From an uncultured Flavobacteriaceae bacterium (lineage in GTDB: Bacteria; Bacteroidota; Bacteroidia; Flavobacteriales; Flavobacteriaceae): a stretch of 52,973 bases of DNA. The notes below the pieces were generated by a model. That model ran no database searches. It worked only from the letters and a program-made list of their open reading frames with translations, and had not been told where the DNA came from. The position numbers and the translations under genes are program-made. Shown here in pieces: positions 8,660 to 17,118 of this stretch. The stretch is from the NCBI GenBank assembly GCA_938020445.1, contig CALIIC010000146.1:1-52973 (forward strand). The letters run 5' to 3'. How positions within the stretch are numbered: the stretch's first letter is position 1; every line of letters starts with the position of its first letter.

Positions 8660-9993
8660 TGAGGCAGTTAATCAAAAATGGTATTCTCGTAAATGAAAAC
8701 CGCGTCTTTGAGGGCGATTTGTTATTGGAGAATGATATTATTCTTAAAATTGATCGTGATATTAGTGATGCCAACGCTATTGTCTATGATGTAAATGGAC
8801 AGCATGTATTGCCAGGTATTATTGACGATCAGGTGCATTTCAGGGAGCCTGGACTTACCCACAAGGGTTCTATTGCAACAGAAAGTAGAGCGGCGGTAGC
8901 GGGTGGTATTACCACTTTTATGGAACAGCCCAATACCAATCCGCAGACGACGACCCTTCAAAAATTAGAAGAAAAGCATGCAATGGCGAAAGATACCGCC
9001 TATGCCAATTACTCTTTTTTGTTCGGTGGTACCAATGACAATTTAGAAGAGTTAAAGCGACTCGATAAAAATGCCTGTTCTGGTGTGAAACTGTTTTTAG
9101 GGTCTTCTACGGGAAATATGTTGGTAGATGATGAGGAGGTTATTGAACAAATTTTTAGAAATACCGAAATGGTCATCTCTGCCCATTGTGAGGATGAGGG
9201 AACCATTCGAAGAAATCTCGAATACTACAAGTCTCAATATGGAGACGACATTCCGGTCAAATTCCATCCTCTTATACGAAGTGAGGAAGCCTGTTATCTT
9301 TCATCCTCGAAAGCCATTGCATTGGCAGAAAAAACAGGCGCACGTTTGCATGTTTTTCATCTCTCTACCGGGAAAGAAACTGGGTTGTTTCGAAACGATA
9401 TTCCACTCAAAGAAAAGAAAATTACAGCCGAGGTGTGTATTCATCATCTTTGGTTCTCCGATGTGGATTACCAAACCAAAGGAACCTTGATCAAATGGAA
9501 CCCTGCAGTAAAAACGGCGGCCGATCGCTCTCAGCTATGGGAGGCTTTGTTAGATGATCGTTTGGATATTATTGCCACCGATCACGCTCCTCATTTATTG
9601 GAAGAGAAAAATAATGTATATACAAAAGCGCCGTCGGGAGGTCCTTTGGTACAACATGCACTCCCGGCGATGTTACAAAAATGCAACGAAGGAGTCATTT
9701 CCTTAGAGAAGATTGTGGAGAAAATGTGCCATAATCCCGCGATACTTTTTCAGATACACAAACGTGGTTATCTTCGGGAAGGGTATTATGCCGATTTGGC
9801 GGTAGTGGATACCAATAGTTCATGGGAGGTAGCGCCCTCGAACAATGCGTACCATTGTGGCTGGTCACCTTTTGATGGCAATACATTTGCCTCTCAAGTG
9901 ACCCATACCTTTGTAAATGGTCATTTAGCCTATGAAAATGGACGATTTTCGGCTGAAAAAAATGGCAAAAGACTAACTTTTGATAGAGATTAA
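8659..9993 (+). CDS. pyrC: Dihydroorotase, class I-like (Bacteroidota subtype)
   Basis: 444 residues, amidohydrolase fold: N-terminal small beta-sandwich, then HVLPGIIDDQVHFREPGL (about 49-66), GGITTFMEQPNT, AHCEDEG, HVFHLSTG and IATDHAPH with the catalytic Asp. The family converts carbamoyl-aspartate to dihydroorotate in pyrimidine synthesis. The usual metal-binding HxH pair reads Q58-V-H60, so the first His is missing. To my knowledge this pattern is typical of this Bacteroidota subgroup. It is translationally coupled to the GT2 gene, and the DUF4296 lipoprotein gene follows after one base. An allantoinase-like or other amidohydrolase activity is the alternative. Confidence 0.88.
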   Translation: MRQLIKNGILVNENRVFEGDLLLENDIILKIDRDISDANAIVYDVNGQHVLPGIIDDQVHFREPGLTHKGSIATESRAAVAGGITTFMEQPNTNPQTTTLQKLEEKHAMAKDTAYANYSFLFGGTNDNLEELKRLDKNACSGVKLFLGSSTGNMLVDDEEVIEQIFRNTEMVISAHCEDEGTIRRNLEYYKSQYGDDIPVKFHPLIRSEEACYLSSSKAIALAEKTGARLHVFHLSTGKETGLFRNDIPLKEKKITAEVCIHHLWFSDVDYQTKGTLIKWNPAVKTAADRSQLWEALLDDRLDIIATDHAPHLLEEKNNVYTKAPSGGPLVQHALPAMLQKCNEGVISLEKIVEKMCHNPAILFQIHKRGYLREGYYADLAVVDTNSSWEVAPSNNAYHCGWSPFDGNTFASQVTHTFVNGHLAYENGRFSAEKNGKRLTFDRD

Positions 9994-9994
9994 A

Positions 9995-10447
9995 ATGCAA
10001 AATAAGTGGCAGTATCTCCTGGTTGCAATCTTGCTCTTTTCCTGTGGTGAACAAGTGCTGCAACCACCTGAAAAGTTGATTCCCAAGGAGACCATGATTG
10101 CTATGTTGACAGAACTTACGGTCATTAATGCCGCTAAAACGACCAATGTGGCCATTCTTCGTAAAAATGAAATTGAACCCATGACCTATCTTTTTGAGAA
10201 GTATGAGGTAGACAGCCTACAGTTTGTAATGAGCGATCGATACTATGCTTCCTTGCCCTTGGAATACGAAGATATCCATGTACAGGTACAGAAGAGGATT
10301 GAAAAACAGGCAGAAGAAATCATATTGGTCAAAAAGGTGAACGACAGTCTTAAATTGGCCAAAAGCAAGGAGAAAAAAGAGGCTAACAAAGAAAAGAAGA
10401 AGGGGAAAAAGCCTACGATTTCCCTTTCGAACGATTCTCTTCAATAA
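9995..10447 (+). CDS. DUF4296 lipoprotein
   Basis: 150 residues from the ATG at 9995. An earlier in-frame ATG at 9980 overlaps pyrC and would spoil the signal peptide. MQNKWQYLLVAILLFSCGE is a lipoprotein signal with Cys at residue 17. The next ~85 residues (PPEKLIPKETMIAMLTELTV to YHxxxPLEYEDIHVQV-type helices) match the DUF4296 architecture, and the last 40 residues are a highly charged Lys/Glu tail. The function is unknown. Its 3' end overlaps the convergent epimerase gene by 35 bases. Confidence 0.85.
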   Translation: MQNKWQYLLVAILLFSCGEQVLQPPEKLIPKETMIAMLTELTVINAAKTTNVAILRKNEIEPMTYLFEKYEVDSLQFVMSDRYYASLPLEYEDIHVQVQKRIEKQAEEIILVKKVNDSLKLAKSKEKKEANKEKKKGKKPTISLSNDSLQ

Positions 10448-11435
10448 AACGTTCACAAGAAAAATAAAAAGGTGTTTCGAGTGTTTCGAATTGAAAATTT
10501 AAATGCTCTTGAATTTTAGTATTGTCGTATAATGATCGGTGCCTTAGCGAGTAGATGTCACTTTTAGTGAGCTTTCTTGTGCCACGGGTAAAAAAACACC
10601 AGAATGCATCCAAAACACGCAAGAAGTTTAATTGCCAAAATGCAAGCTGTCTTGTAGGTGCTTTTATACCAAGTTGCTTTGTTAAGGTAGTCAGCACACT
10701 CTGATAGGGTAGGTTTTCGGAAACGGCAATATAGCGCTCACTAGTTTTGTCGGAATTCATGAGCAGCTGCATCATGCGAACTACGTCATGTACACTAACA
10801 AAACCACTACCGCCCGGTGGGTAAAAGGAATATCCTTTTTGAGCAGTCGTAAAAAGCGCACCGCTTCCCGTTTCCCAAAATCCAGGACCGACGATGATTC
10901 CCGGATTGACCATAACCACTGATAAGCCCTCCTGTGAGCCACGCCACACTTCCAATTCAGCTGCATATTTGGCACGGGCATATACATTGGTATGCTGTTC
11001 CGAGAATTCACTTTCCTCAGTCGCTTTTTCACCATTTAAACTGCCGCCAATAGTAGCAATACTGCTTACATAACACAACTTTTGAACGCTGAAGGATAAA
11101 CAGAGATTAACAATGTTCGCCGTGCCTTCGGCATTTACCTTTAGTAAGCGACTGTAACTTTTGGGGTCAAAAGAAATGAGGGCGGCAGCGTGATATACTT
11201 GATCAATGTCTTCAAAAGCATCTTCCAAGGCAGGAATGTCGTTGATATCGGCAACGACCCATTCTATTTTTTGAAAAAAAGCTTCGGCATCCTGGTTGTA
11301 ATAACCGAAAACCTTTTTCACCCGATTTAAATTGCTGTTAGGTCTGTGAATAGCCCGTACCGGAAGGTTTAATCTTAATAGATGCAACAACAAATGAGAC
11401 CCTACTAAACCCGTACCCCCTGTAACTAAAACCAT
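10413..11435 (-). CDS. NAD-dependent epimerase/dehydratase (extended SDR)
   Basis: 340 residues. VTGGTGLVGSHLL at residues 4-16 is the GxxGxxG Rossmann loop, HAAALISFDP and YVSSIATIGG are the next SDR strands, and the catalytic Tyr/Lys pair lies in NVYARAKYAAE. The C-terminal half (helix-rich, RYIAVSENLPYQSV) resembles dihydroflavonol reductase-like atypical SDRs rather than sugar-nucleotide epimerases. The substrate is unknown. It converges on the DUF4296 gene, overlapping it at the 3' end, and is divergent from tyrS. Confidence 0.9.
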   Translation of the reverse strand: MVLVTGGTGLVGSHLLLHLLRLNLPVRAIHRPNSNLNRVKKVFGYYNQDAEAFFQKIEWVVADINDIPALEDAFEDIDQVYHAAALISFDPKSYSRLLKVNAEGTANIVNLCLSFSVQKLCYVSSIATIGGSLNGEKATEESEFSEQHTNVYARAKYAAELEVWRGSQEGLSVVMVNPGIIVGPGFWETGSGALFTTAQKGYSFYPPGGSGFVSVHDVVRMMQLLMNSDKTSERYIAVSENLPYQSVLTTLTKQLGIKAPTRQLAFWQLNFLRVLDAFWCFFTRGTRKLTKSDIYSLRHRSLYDNTKIQEHLNFQFETLETPFYFSCERFIEENRSKGKS

Positions 11436-11592
11436 GGATTAAAGTTAGTCATTTGTATCGGATAAACTTCTTGAAAATCACTTTTGAAATAGGGGGAGAC
11501 GGAACCGATAGCTCGCTTTTGAATCAGCTTCTGAATTTTTAAAGGGGCCATTTATTTAAAGCTCACTAACCTAAAACACAAACGGAGTTCTT

Positions 11593-11600
11593 TATATTTG
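11593..11600 (+). promoter_or_regulatory. -7 promoter element of tyrS
   Basis: TATATTTG is an exact TAnnTTTG match, 19 bases before the tyrS ATG. No TTG is seen 19-22 bases upstream, so the -33 part is weak or absent. Confidence 0.45.
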
Positions 11601-11619
11601 CAGCTTAAAATAGATTGAA

Positions 11620-12915
11620 ATGGCGGTTAGTTTTGTTGAAGAATTGAAATGGAGGGGTATGTTGCACGATGCGATGCCCGGTACGGATGAACACCTGCTT
11701 AGTGGTATGAAATCGGCCTATGTGGGTATTGATCCAACAGCCGATTCGTTGCATATAGGTCATCTAGTGGGAGTAATGATGTTGCGTCATTTTCAGCTGG
11801 CCGGTCACAAGCCGTATGCGTTGGTAGGAGGCGCTACAGGAATGATCGGAGATCCCTCTGGTAAATCTGCCGAACGCAACCTATTGGACGAAGCTACCCT
11901 ACGTCATAATCAGAATGCCTTGAAAGAACAGCTTTCTCGTTTTCTTGATTTTGATAGCGATGCCGGGAATGCGGCCGTATTGGTAAATAATTACGATTGG
12001 ATGAAAGATTTCTCGTTCCTCGATTTTATAAGGGATGTAGGGAAGCATATTTCGGTGAATTATATGATGGCCAAAGATTCGGTTAAAAAACGCCTTTCTT
12101 CTGAAGCGAAAGAGGGGATGTCATTTACCGAGTTTACCTATCAGCTGGTTCAAGGGTATGATTTTTTACACCTTTACCAGCAGTACCAATGCACCTTGCA
12201 GATGGGCGGGAGCGACCAATGGGGCAATATTACCACGGGCACCGAACTTATTCGTCGTATTGGTGGCGGTAAGGGATATGCACTGACCTGTCCTTTGATT
12301 ACTAAGGCGGATGGCACCAAATTTGGAAAAACTGAAGGAGGGAACATATGGCTGGATGCCGAACGAACTTCACCCTATAAATTTTACCAATATTGGTTGA
12401 ATACCTCCGATGCGGATGCTGAGAAATATATTAAAATATTCACTTTCTTAACGAAAGAGGAAGTCGGTACATTGGTAAAGGAGCAAGAAGAAGCCCCACA
12501 TATGCGGCCCTTACAAAAGCGACTAGCGGCCGAAGTTACGGTAATGGTACATTCGCAGGGCGATTTGGAAAATGCGATGCGGGCTACAAATATGCTATTT
12601 GGAAAATCTACTTCGGAAGATTTAAAAAATTTGGATGCCAAGACTTTTCTAGAAGTCTTTGAGGGTGTTCCTCAGGCGGAAATCCCTATGTCCGAGTTGG
12701 ATAATGGTTTGGATATGATCGGAGCGTTGGCCGCTAAAACGGGATTTTTAGGGTCAAATGGAGCGGCGCGAAGGGAATTAAAGCAGAATTCAATCGCTGT
12801 GAACAGGGAAAAGGTAAAGGAAGACTATCAAATTACCAAGGGCGATTTGATCAATGATCAGTTCGTACTATTGCAAAAAGGAAGGAAAAACTATTTTGTG
12901 TTGGTAGTAAAATAG
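11620..12915 (+). CDS. tyrS: Tyrosyl-tRNA synthetase
   Basis: 431 residues, the normal bacterial TyrRS length. It has the class I signatures HIGH (residues 45-48) and KFGKT (234-238, the KMSKS equivalent). [10 protein letters not shown] (194-203) is the tyrosine/ATP pocket. A C-terminal S4-like RNA-binding domain ([16 protein letters not shown]) follows. It charges tRNA-Tyr in the cytosol. It is preceded by a TAnnTTTG box and has no obvious Shine-Dalgarno sequence, as is usual in this phylum. It converges on the LuxE-like gene. Confidence 0.98.
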   Translation: MAVSFVEELKWRGMLHDAMPGTDEHLLSGMKSAYVGIDPTADSLHIGHLVGVMMLRHFQLAGHKPYALVGGATGMIGDPSGKSAERNLLDEATLRHNQNALKEQLSRFLDFDSDAGNAAVLVNNYDWMKDFSFLDFIRDVGKHISVNYMMAKDSVKKRLSSEAKEGMSFTEFTYQLVQGYDFLHLYQQYQCTLQMGGSDQWGNITTGTELIRRIGGGKGYALTCPLITKADGTKFGKTEGGNIWLDAERTSPYKFYQYWLNTSDADAEKYIKIFTFLTKEEVGTLVKEQEEAPHMRPLQKRLAAEVTVMVHSQGDLENAMRATNMLFGKSTSEDLKNLDAKTFLEVFEGVPQAEIPMSELDNGLDMIGALAAKTGFLGSNGAARRELKQNSIAVNREKVKEDYQITKGDLINDQFVLLQKGRKNYFVLVVK

Positions 12916-12947
12916 GAATATTTCAATTTCTTCTCCTATTTGGAGCG

Positions 12948-13931
12948 TTAGAGCACCATCAAATTACAACCACGAATATCCGAATGGTCGAAACGTCCCA
13001 TTATTTCGAAGCTTTGATCTTCATGAACTTTCCCTAGATCTTGGGTGGCTATAAAGGAGCAAGAATGTAGGTTGGCGAGGTCAACAACATTCAGACCACC
13101 GGTTTTGCCATACGTTTGCGGTGTAAGTGGGTCTTCTGTATCACGTGAAAGAACGCGCATCCAAGGAGGGCATTTGAAGATGCCTTGCCCCTTCGAATAG
13201 GCTTGCGATAGTAACTCGGTCATACCATATTCGGAGTGAATATCAGCTACTCCGAATCCTTTTTTCAACAGCGCATGCAATTCTTCACGAATCAATTCTT
13301 TCCGTCGGCCTTTCATGCCGCCTGTTTCCATTACCATCGTAGTAGAAAGGGAAAATGTATGGGTTTCAATCAAATCCAATAAAGCAAAGGATACCCCGAT
13401 CAACAAGGTGCGTGTTCCTGCTTTTTCCAAATGGTTTAACGTGGTTGCAAGGGTAGTTGTGTCATGCAAATAGAATCCGCTTTCAGAATGCCCGCTTTTT
13501 TGAATCAAATCATTCACCATATAAATTAAGGACGAGCCTTCTCTTTCCAGGTAGGAGGGTAATAGGGCAAGTACACAGTAGTTTTGAATGTCCCCATAGA
13601 AGTGGGTGAATCCTTGTAGGTAGCTTTGTTCGTAAATGGCAAGGTCAGTAACATGATGCTTGCTTGTTAGGGAGCCCGTAGTTCCGCTACTGCTAAAAGT
13701 GGTTTCAATCGCCTGGCTGGTATCGGAGACTACGGTTTTAGATTTAAAAAATTCGATAGGTAGAAATGGAATAGCATCAAATTTTTGAACTACATCTTTC
13801 GTTTTTCCGAGATGGGTGCAAAATTGCCGGTATACCTTGTTATGAAGATACTGGTGTTTAAAAACGGATAAAGCTACAGATTCGAATTCTGCTGCCGTGG
13901 TTATCCCAAAGATGCGCTCGGTGTTCATCAT
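12948..13931 (-). CDS. LuxE/PaaK-like acyl-protein synthetase/acyltransferase
   Basis: 327 residues (two adjacent ATGs, 13931 and 13928). TFSSSGTTGSLTSKHHV around residues 78-94 is the phosphate-binding loop of adenylate-forming enzymes. METGGMKGRRKELIREEL and EYGMTELLSQAY are the LuxE-family motifs that place the active site. LuxE activates fatty acids as acyl-AMP for transfer to a reductase, but no luxCD genes are nearby, so this is not a luminescence locus. A role in activating an acyl or amino-acyl group for an unseen pathway is inference. Flanking genes give no metabolic clue. Confidence 0.82.
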   Translation of the reverse strand: MMNTERIFGITTAAEFESVALSVFKHQYLHNKVYRQFCTHLGKTKDVVQKFDAIPFLPIEFFKSKTVVSDTSQAIETTFSSSGTTGSLTSKHHVTDLAIYEQSYLQGFTHFYGDIQNYCVLALLPSYLEREGSSLIYMVNDLIQKSGHSESGFYLHDTTTLATTLNHLEKAGTRTLLIGVSFALLDLIETHTFSLSTTMVMETGGMKGRRKELIREELHALLKKGFGVADIHSEYGMTELLSQAYSKGQGIFKCPPWMRVLSRDTEDPLTPQTYGKTGGLNVVDLANLHSCSFIATQDLGKVHEDQSFEIMGRFDHSDIRGCNLMVL

Positions 13932-14029
13932 TATGGGGCAAAAATAACAAAATAGGAAAGCTTTGATCCATACTTTGCACAGCGAATCAACTCTACTTGT
14001 TATGATTGTGAGGAATCGCGTTCCAGTAG

Positions 14030-14353
14030 TTACTTCACTACCAATTTTCGTGTAATGCTCTTTTGCTCTTCGATTACTTGAAGCACATAGACTCCGGGTG
14101 CCAGGTCGGAAATATTGAGGGCAGTATTCGTGATGACGTCCCGAAGAACGGTTTCACCAAATACATCATAGATGGTGACTTCCTTTTGGGCGTTTTGCGC
14201 TGTAGTAATGTATACCACATTGTCAAAAACCGGATTCGGGTACAATTTAAACCCCGGAATTTCCTCGATTTTATGATATTGACTAATAGGGGTGTCCTGT
14301 GCGCTAGCACAAAACGTAAACACTAAAAATAGCGCAGTGTAGAGTATCTTCAT
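14030..14353 (-). CDS. Minimal T9SS cargo protein (signal peptide plus type A sorting domain)
   Basis: 107 residues from the ATG at 14353. MKILYTALFLVFTFCASAQ is a clean signal peptide ending at AQ. A ~25-residue linker leads to GFKLYPNPVFDNVVYI and the rest of a Por-secretion C-terminal domain (TIYDVFGETVLRD, LAPGVYVLQV, SITRKLVVK). There is no other domain, so nearly the whole mature protein is the sorting signal. Such domains are recognised by the T9SS, cleaved and used to attach cargo to the surface. It is a paralogue of the gene at 14613-14921. Confidence 0.85.
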   Translation of the reverse strand: MKILYTALFLVFTFCASAQDTPISQYHKIEEIPGFKLYPNPVFDNVVYITTAQNAQKEVTIYDVFGETVLRDVITNTALNISDLAPGVYVLQVIEEQKSITRKLVVK

Positions 14354-14612
14354 ACGGTTAAGTTTATTGTTTTTAAACAATCGTATGGAATTCGCGTACC
14401 ATTACTTTTTAGTTAAAAAAAGGACGATTCGCTCATTTCATATGGTATTGATTTGGGATCAACACTTTAAAGATATGTAAAGAGCGCATGCAAGCATACA
14501 TTTTGTTGTGAAATTCGATAAAATGTAGGTAAATAAAGCAACGATTGCATTTCGTCGGATTTATGGCCCGTTTTTGCGGTAAAAAATGGATTGAATTGAT
14601 GAGGTAAGGCGA

Positions 14613-14921
14613 TTACTTGATAATCAACTTTCGGGTGGCTACTTTGTCTTTTTCAAAAACACGTAGCAAATAGACCCCTGCATCAAGATCGGAAAGATTC
14701 AATTCAGAACCTAAAATCTTAGTTTCTAAAACCTTGGTTCCCAAAACATCAAAAATTAAAATGGTTTTGGGGGCGTTGGCTGTGGTATTAATATAAACCT
14801 TTCCTGTAGTTACAGGATTTGGATACAATTTAAACCCATCAATGTCCCTGTTCACCGTCGGCTCTTGAGCCGAGGCAAAGGTGATACAAAGGAAACATAC
14901 TAATAGGTAAAAGTGCTTCAT
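14613..14921 (-). CDS. Second minimal T9SS cargo protein
   Basis: 102 residues: signal peptide MKHFYLLVCFLCITFASAQ, a short linker (EPTVNRDID), then a full type A sorting domain beginning GFKLYPNPVTTGKVYI and ending VATRKLIIK. It shares the layout and much of the sequence of the preceding protein (GFKLYPNP, LNxSDLxxGVYLLRV), so the two arose by duplication. TATCTTTA, a -7-like box, lies at 14938-14945 on this strand. The function beyond surface delivery is unknown, and an adhesive or matrix role is speculation. Confidence 0.85.
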   Translation of the reverse strand: MKHFYLLVCFLCITFASAQEPTVNRDIDGFKLYPNPVTTGKVYINTTANAPKTILIFDVLGTKVLETKILGSELNLSDLDAGVYLLRVFEKDKVATRKLIIK

Positions 14922-15007
14922 GTAAACTTATATACGGTAAAGATACTAATTTTCATGTTTTATCGTTGCCAAATATCTATAACAAAGCAAAAATTCGGCC
15001 AAAATGC

Positions 15008-15042
15008 AAAAAAGCCCTGACTTTTTTGGGGTCAAGGCTTTT
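15008..15042 (-). terminator. Terminator of the receptor/lipoprotein operon
   Basis: Reading the minus strand, AAAAGCCTTGAC pairs with GTCAGGGCTTTT (one G-T wobble) around a 9-base loop and is followed by a T-run. It lies 24 bases after the stop of the beta-helix lipoprotein gene and separates it from the small T9SS gene downstream. Confidence 0.85.
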
Positions 15043-15065
15043 AAGATTATTGTTTCTAGGGTTGA

Positions 15066-17090
15066 CTACAGGTCTGTAGCCCAATCAAAAATTGCAATAT
15101 CTACTGGTGTTCCTGAATCATAAGGGCCAGCAATAGTGGCATCAGCCCCATCGATTTGAATATTGGCCAAAGGACCGTTATCTTTCATGTCGACCAAAGT
15201 GACATACCCTTCCAAATAGAGGTTGGTAATGGTGGCACCCGATTCTTTTTTGAATTGTAATGCCGTACCGTCTACGGTAGAGATGGCCGTAAAGTTGATC
15301 AATTTAGGATCTCCGTTGATGCCATCTGCTTCAACGGCTGTGGAGAAACCTGCCTTTGTATGTGATACATAAGCGGTGGTCAAGGTTCCGTTCCAGCCTT
15401 CTGTCCAGTCAACGGCATCATCTTCGTTGTTTTCCAAGTAGAAATTAGAGGCACTTACCGTTCCTCCAAAGAACTCAACACCATCATCCGTACCGTTCAA
15501 TAAGGCAACATATTCTACGGTAGTACCAGACCCAACAGCATAAAGGGTAAGACCATTGTACTGAGACTCAGCGTTGATCTGCGCCCCGGCGTAGTTGATA
15601 ACTAAATACCGGATAGAACCCGAGTTATCCGTATCGTTTGTTCCCCCGTACGTGAACCCGCCTACTTCGGCAGTAGCATCTACCCCTTCGGTAGTGGTGG
15701 CATCACCTAAGATTACCAAGCCACCCCAGTCTCCGGGATTTTGGTTTGAACTTGTCATGACAACAGGAGCCGCAGCAGTTCCTTGAATGTCGATGGTAGC
15801 ACCTTTCTTAACAACGATATAGGTGTCGGTTTCAGTACCACTATCAGCATCGGCAATGATGAGCGTGCCGGCAGGAATGGTTAATTTGGCACCAGTTTCT
15901 ACACTTAAACTACCGTTTAACCGGTAAATAATACTTGCATCCAAGGTGGTATCGGCGTCTATTGTGCCTTCCAAAGACATTGTGGTCACTTGTGTGCCGC
16001 TGTTTACCCAGTCGAATATGGCCACATCTACGGTAGCATCTGCCAAATAGGTGCTGGCGGGATCCGCATCGGCACCATCTATTTGAATATTGGCCAAGGG
16101 TCCATTATCCTTCATGTCGACAGAAGTGGTATAACCGGTCAATGAAAGCCCGGTGATGGTAGCTCCTGATTCTTTTTTGAATTGTAATGCGGTACCACCA
16201 ACGGTAGAAACTGCGGTAAGGTTTACCAGTTTAGGGTCACCGTTGATACCGTCTGCCTCAACTGCTGTAGAGAAGCCCGCTTGGCTATGTAATACGTAGG
16301 CATCGGTCAAGGTACCGTTCCAACCCTCTGTCCAGTCGATCGCATCGTCCTCATTGTTTTCCATGTAGAAGTTAGATGCACTTACGGTTCCGCCAAAGAA
16401 CTCGACACCATCGTCGGTACCGTTCAACAAGGCAATATTGCTTAAGGTGGTTCCCGAACCTACCGCATAAAGGGTAAGGCCGTTGTATTGCGATTCTGAG
16501 TTGATCTGTGCACCTGCATAGTTGATAATCAGGTAGTTGATCGATCCAGAGTCGTCGGTATCATCGTTACCTCCGTATAGAATGCCGCCTACTTCAGCAG
16601 TAGCATCGACCCCTTCGGTCGTAGTGGCGTTCCCTGCTATTACAAGTCCACCCCAATCTCCAGGAGATTCACTCTCCGAAGTCATTAACACTGGGTTCGC
16701 AGCAGTTCCTTGAACATCGATTTTTGCTCCTTTTTGCACGACAATGTATCGGTCGGTTCCTTTTTCAGAAACGATTTTGGTACCAGCAGGAATGGTAAGC
16801 GTGAAACCTGATTCGATGCTGTACCCCCCTGTAATGGTGTATTCTAAGGACGCATCCAATGTGCGGTCTTCCTCCAGTTTCCCCGTTAAATCGGTACTTT
16901 CAATTGAACAAGCGTTCCCACATGTTCCGCCACAGTCAACTCCTGTTTCGTCACCGTTTTGAACACCGTCCGTACAGCTAACAGGTGGTGGTGGATCTCC
17001 ACCCCCATTATCATCCCCGCTACAGCTTACGAATACCAATGAGCATAGGAGAGCACTCATTGCAAATAGACTACTAATTTTCAATTTCAT
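15066..17090 (-). CDS. Outer-membrane beta-helix lipoprotein with two tandem ~300-residue repeats
   Basis: 674 residues. The signal ends in LVFVSCSG (lipidated Cys23). A low-complexity Gly/Asp/Pro linker follows, then a Cys-rich DGVQNGDETGVDCGG segment (about 41-54) common at the N-terminus of Bacteroidota surface proteins. Residues ~67-361 and ~371-670 are two copies of one module (LTIPAGT, PGDWGGLVI, NYAGAQIN, GTDDGVEFFGG, NNEDDA, IFDW recur 305-309 residues apart), with the short rungs of a right-handed beta-helix. It starts 28 bases after the TonB receptor and is very likely its surface partner. The ligand is unknown. Names such as 'multidrug transporter' sometimes given to relatives have no support here. 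Confidence 0.85.
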   Translation of the reverse strand: MKLKISSLFAMSALLCSLVFVSCSGDDNGGGDPPPPVSCTDGVQNGDETGVDCGGTCGNACSIESTDLTGKLEEDRTLDASLEYTITGGYSIESGFTLTIPAGTKIVSEKGTDRYIVVQKGAKIDVQGTAANPVLMTSESESPGDWGGLVIAGNATTTEGVDATAEVGGILYGGNDDTDDSGSINYLIINYAGAQINSESQYNGLTLYAVGSGTTLSNIALLNGTDDGVEFFGGTVSASNFYMENNEDDAIDWTEGWNGTLTDAYVLHSQAGFSTAVEADGINGDPKLVNLTAVSTVGGTALQFKKESGATITGLSLTGYTTSVDMKDNGPLANIQIDGADADPASTYLADATVDVAIFDWVNSGTQVTTMSLEGTIDADTTLDASIIYRLNGSLSVETGAKLTIPAGTLIIADADSGTETDTYIVVKKGATIDIQGTAAAPVVMTSSNQNPGDWGGLVILGDATTTEGVDATAEVGGFTYGGTNDTDNSGSIRYLVINYAGAQINAESQYNGLTLYAVGSGTTVEYVALLNGTDDGVEFFGGTVSASNFYLENNEDDAVDWTEGWNGTLTTAYVSHTKAGFSTAVEADGINGDPKLINFTAISTVDGTALQFKKESGATITNLYLEGYVTLVDMKDNGPLANIQIDGADATIAGPYDSGTPVDIAIFDWATDL
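15081..16892 (-). repeat. Two tandem copies of the lipoprotein beta-helix module
   Basis: Copy 1 is at about 16008-16892 and copy 2 at about 15081-15980. At protein level the long blocks of both copies align with a constant offset of 309 residues. Only the first ~80 residues differ in spacing, because copy 2 has a four-residue insertion (ADSGTETD). It is an in-frame duplication inside one gene. Confidence 0.85.
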
Positions 17091-17118
17091 AATTAAAGTG
17101 TTTGTTAATTTGATTCAA

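Noticed and set aside
12948..13931. A bioluminescence locus
   Set aside because: Only a LuxE-like gene is present; luxA, luxB, luxC and luxD are not in the window.
15066..17090. Repeats in the lipoprotein as a CRISPR-like or mobile repeat array
   Set aside because: The repetition is an in-frame protein-domain duplication of about 300 residues, not short spaced DNA repeats.
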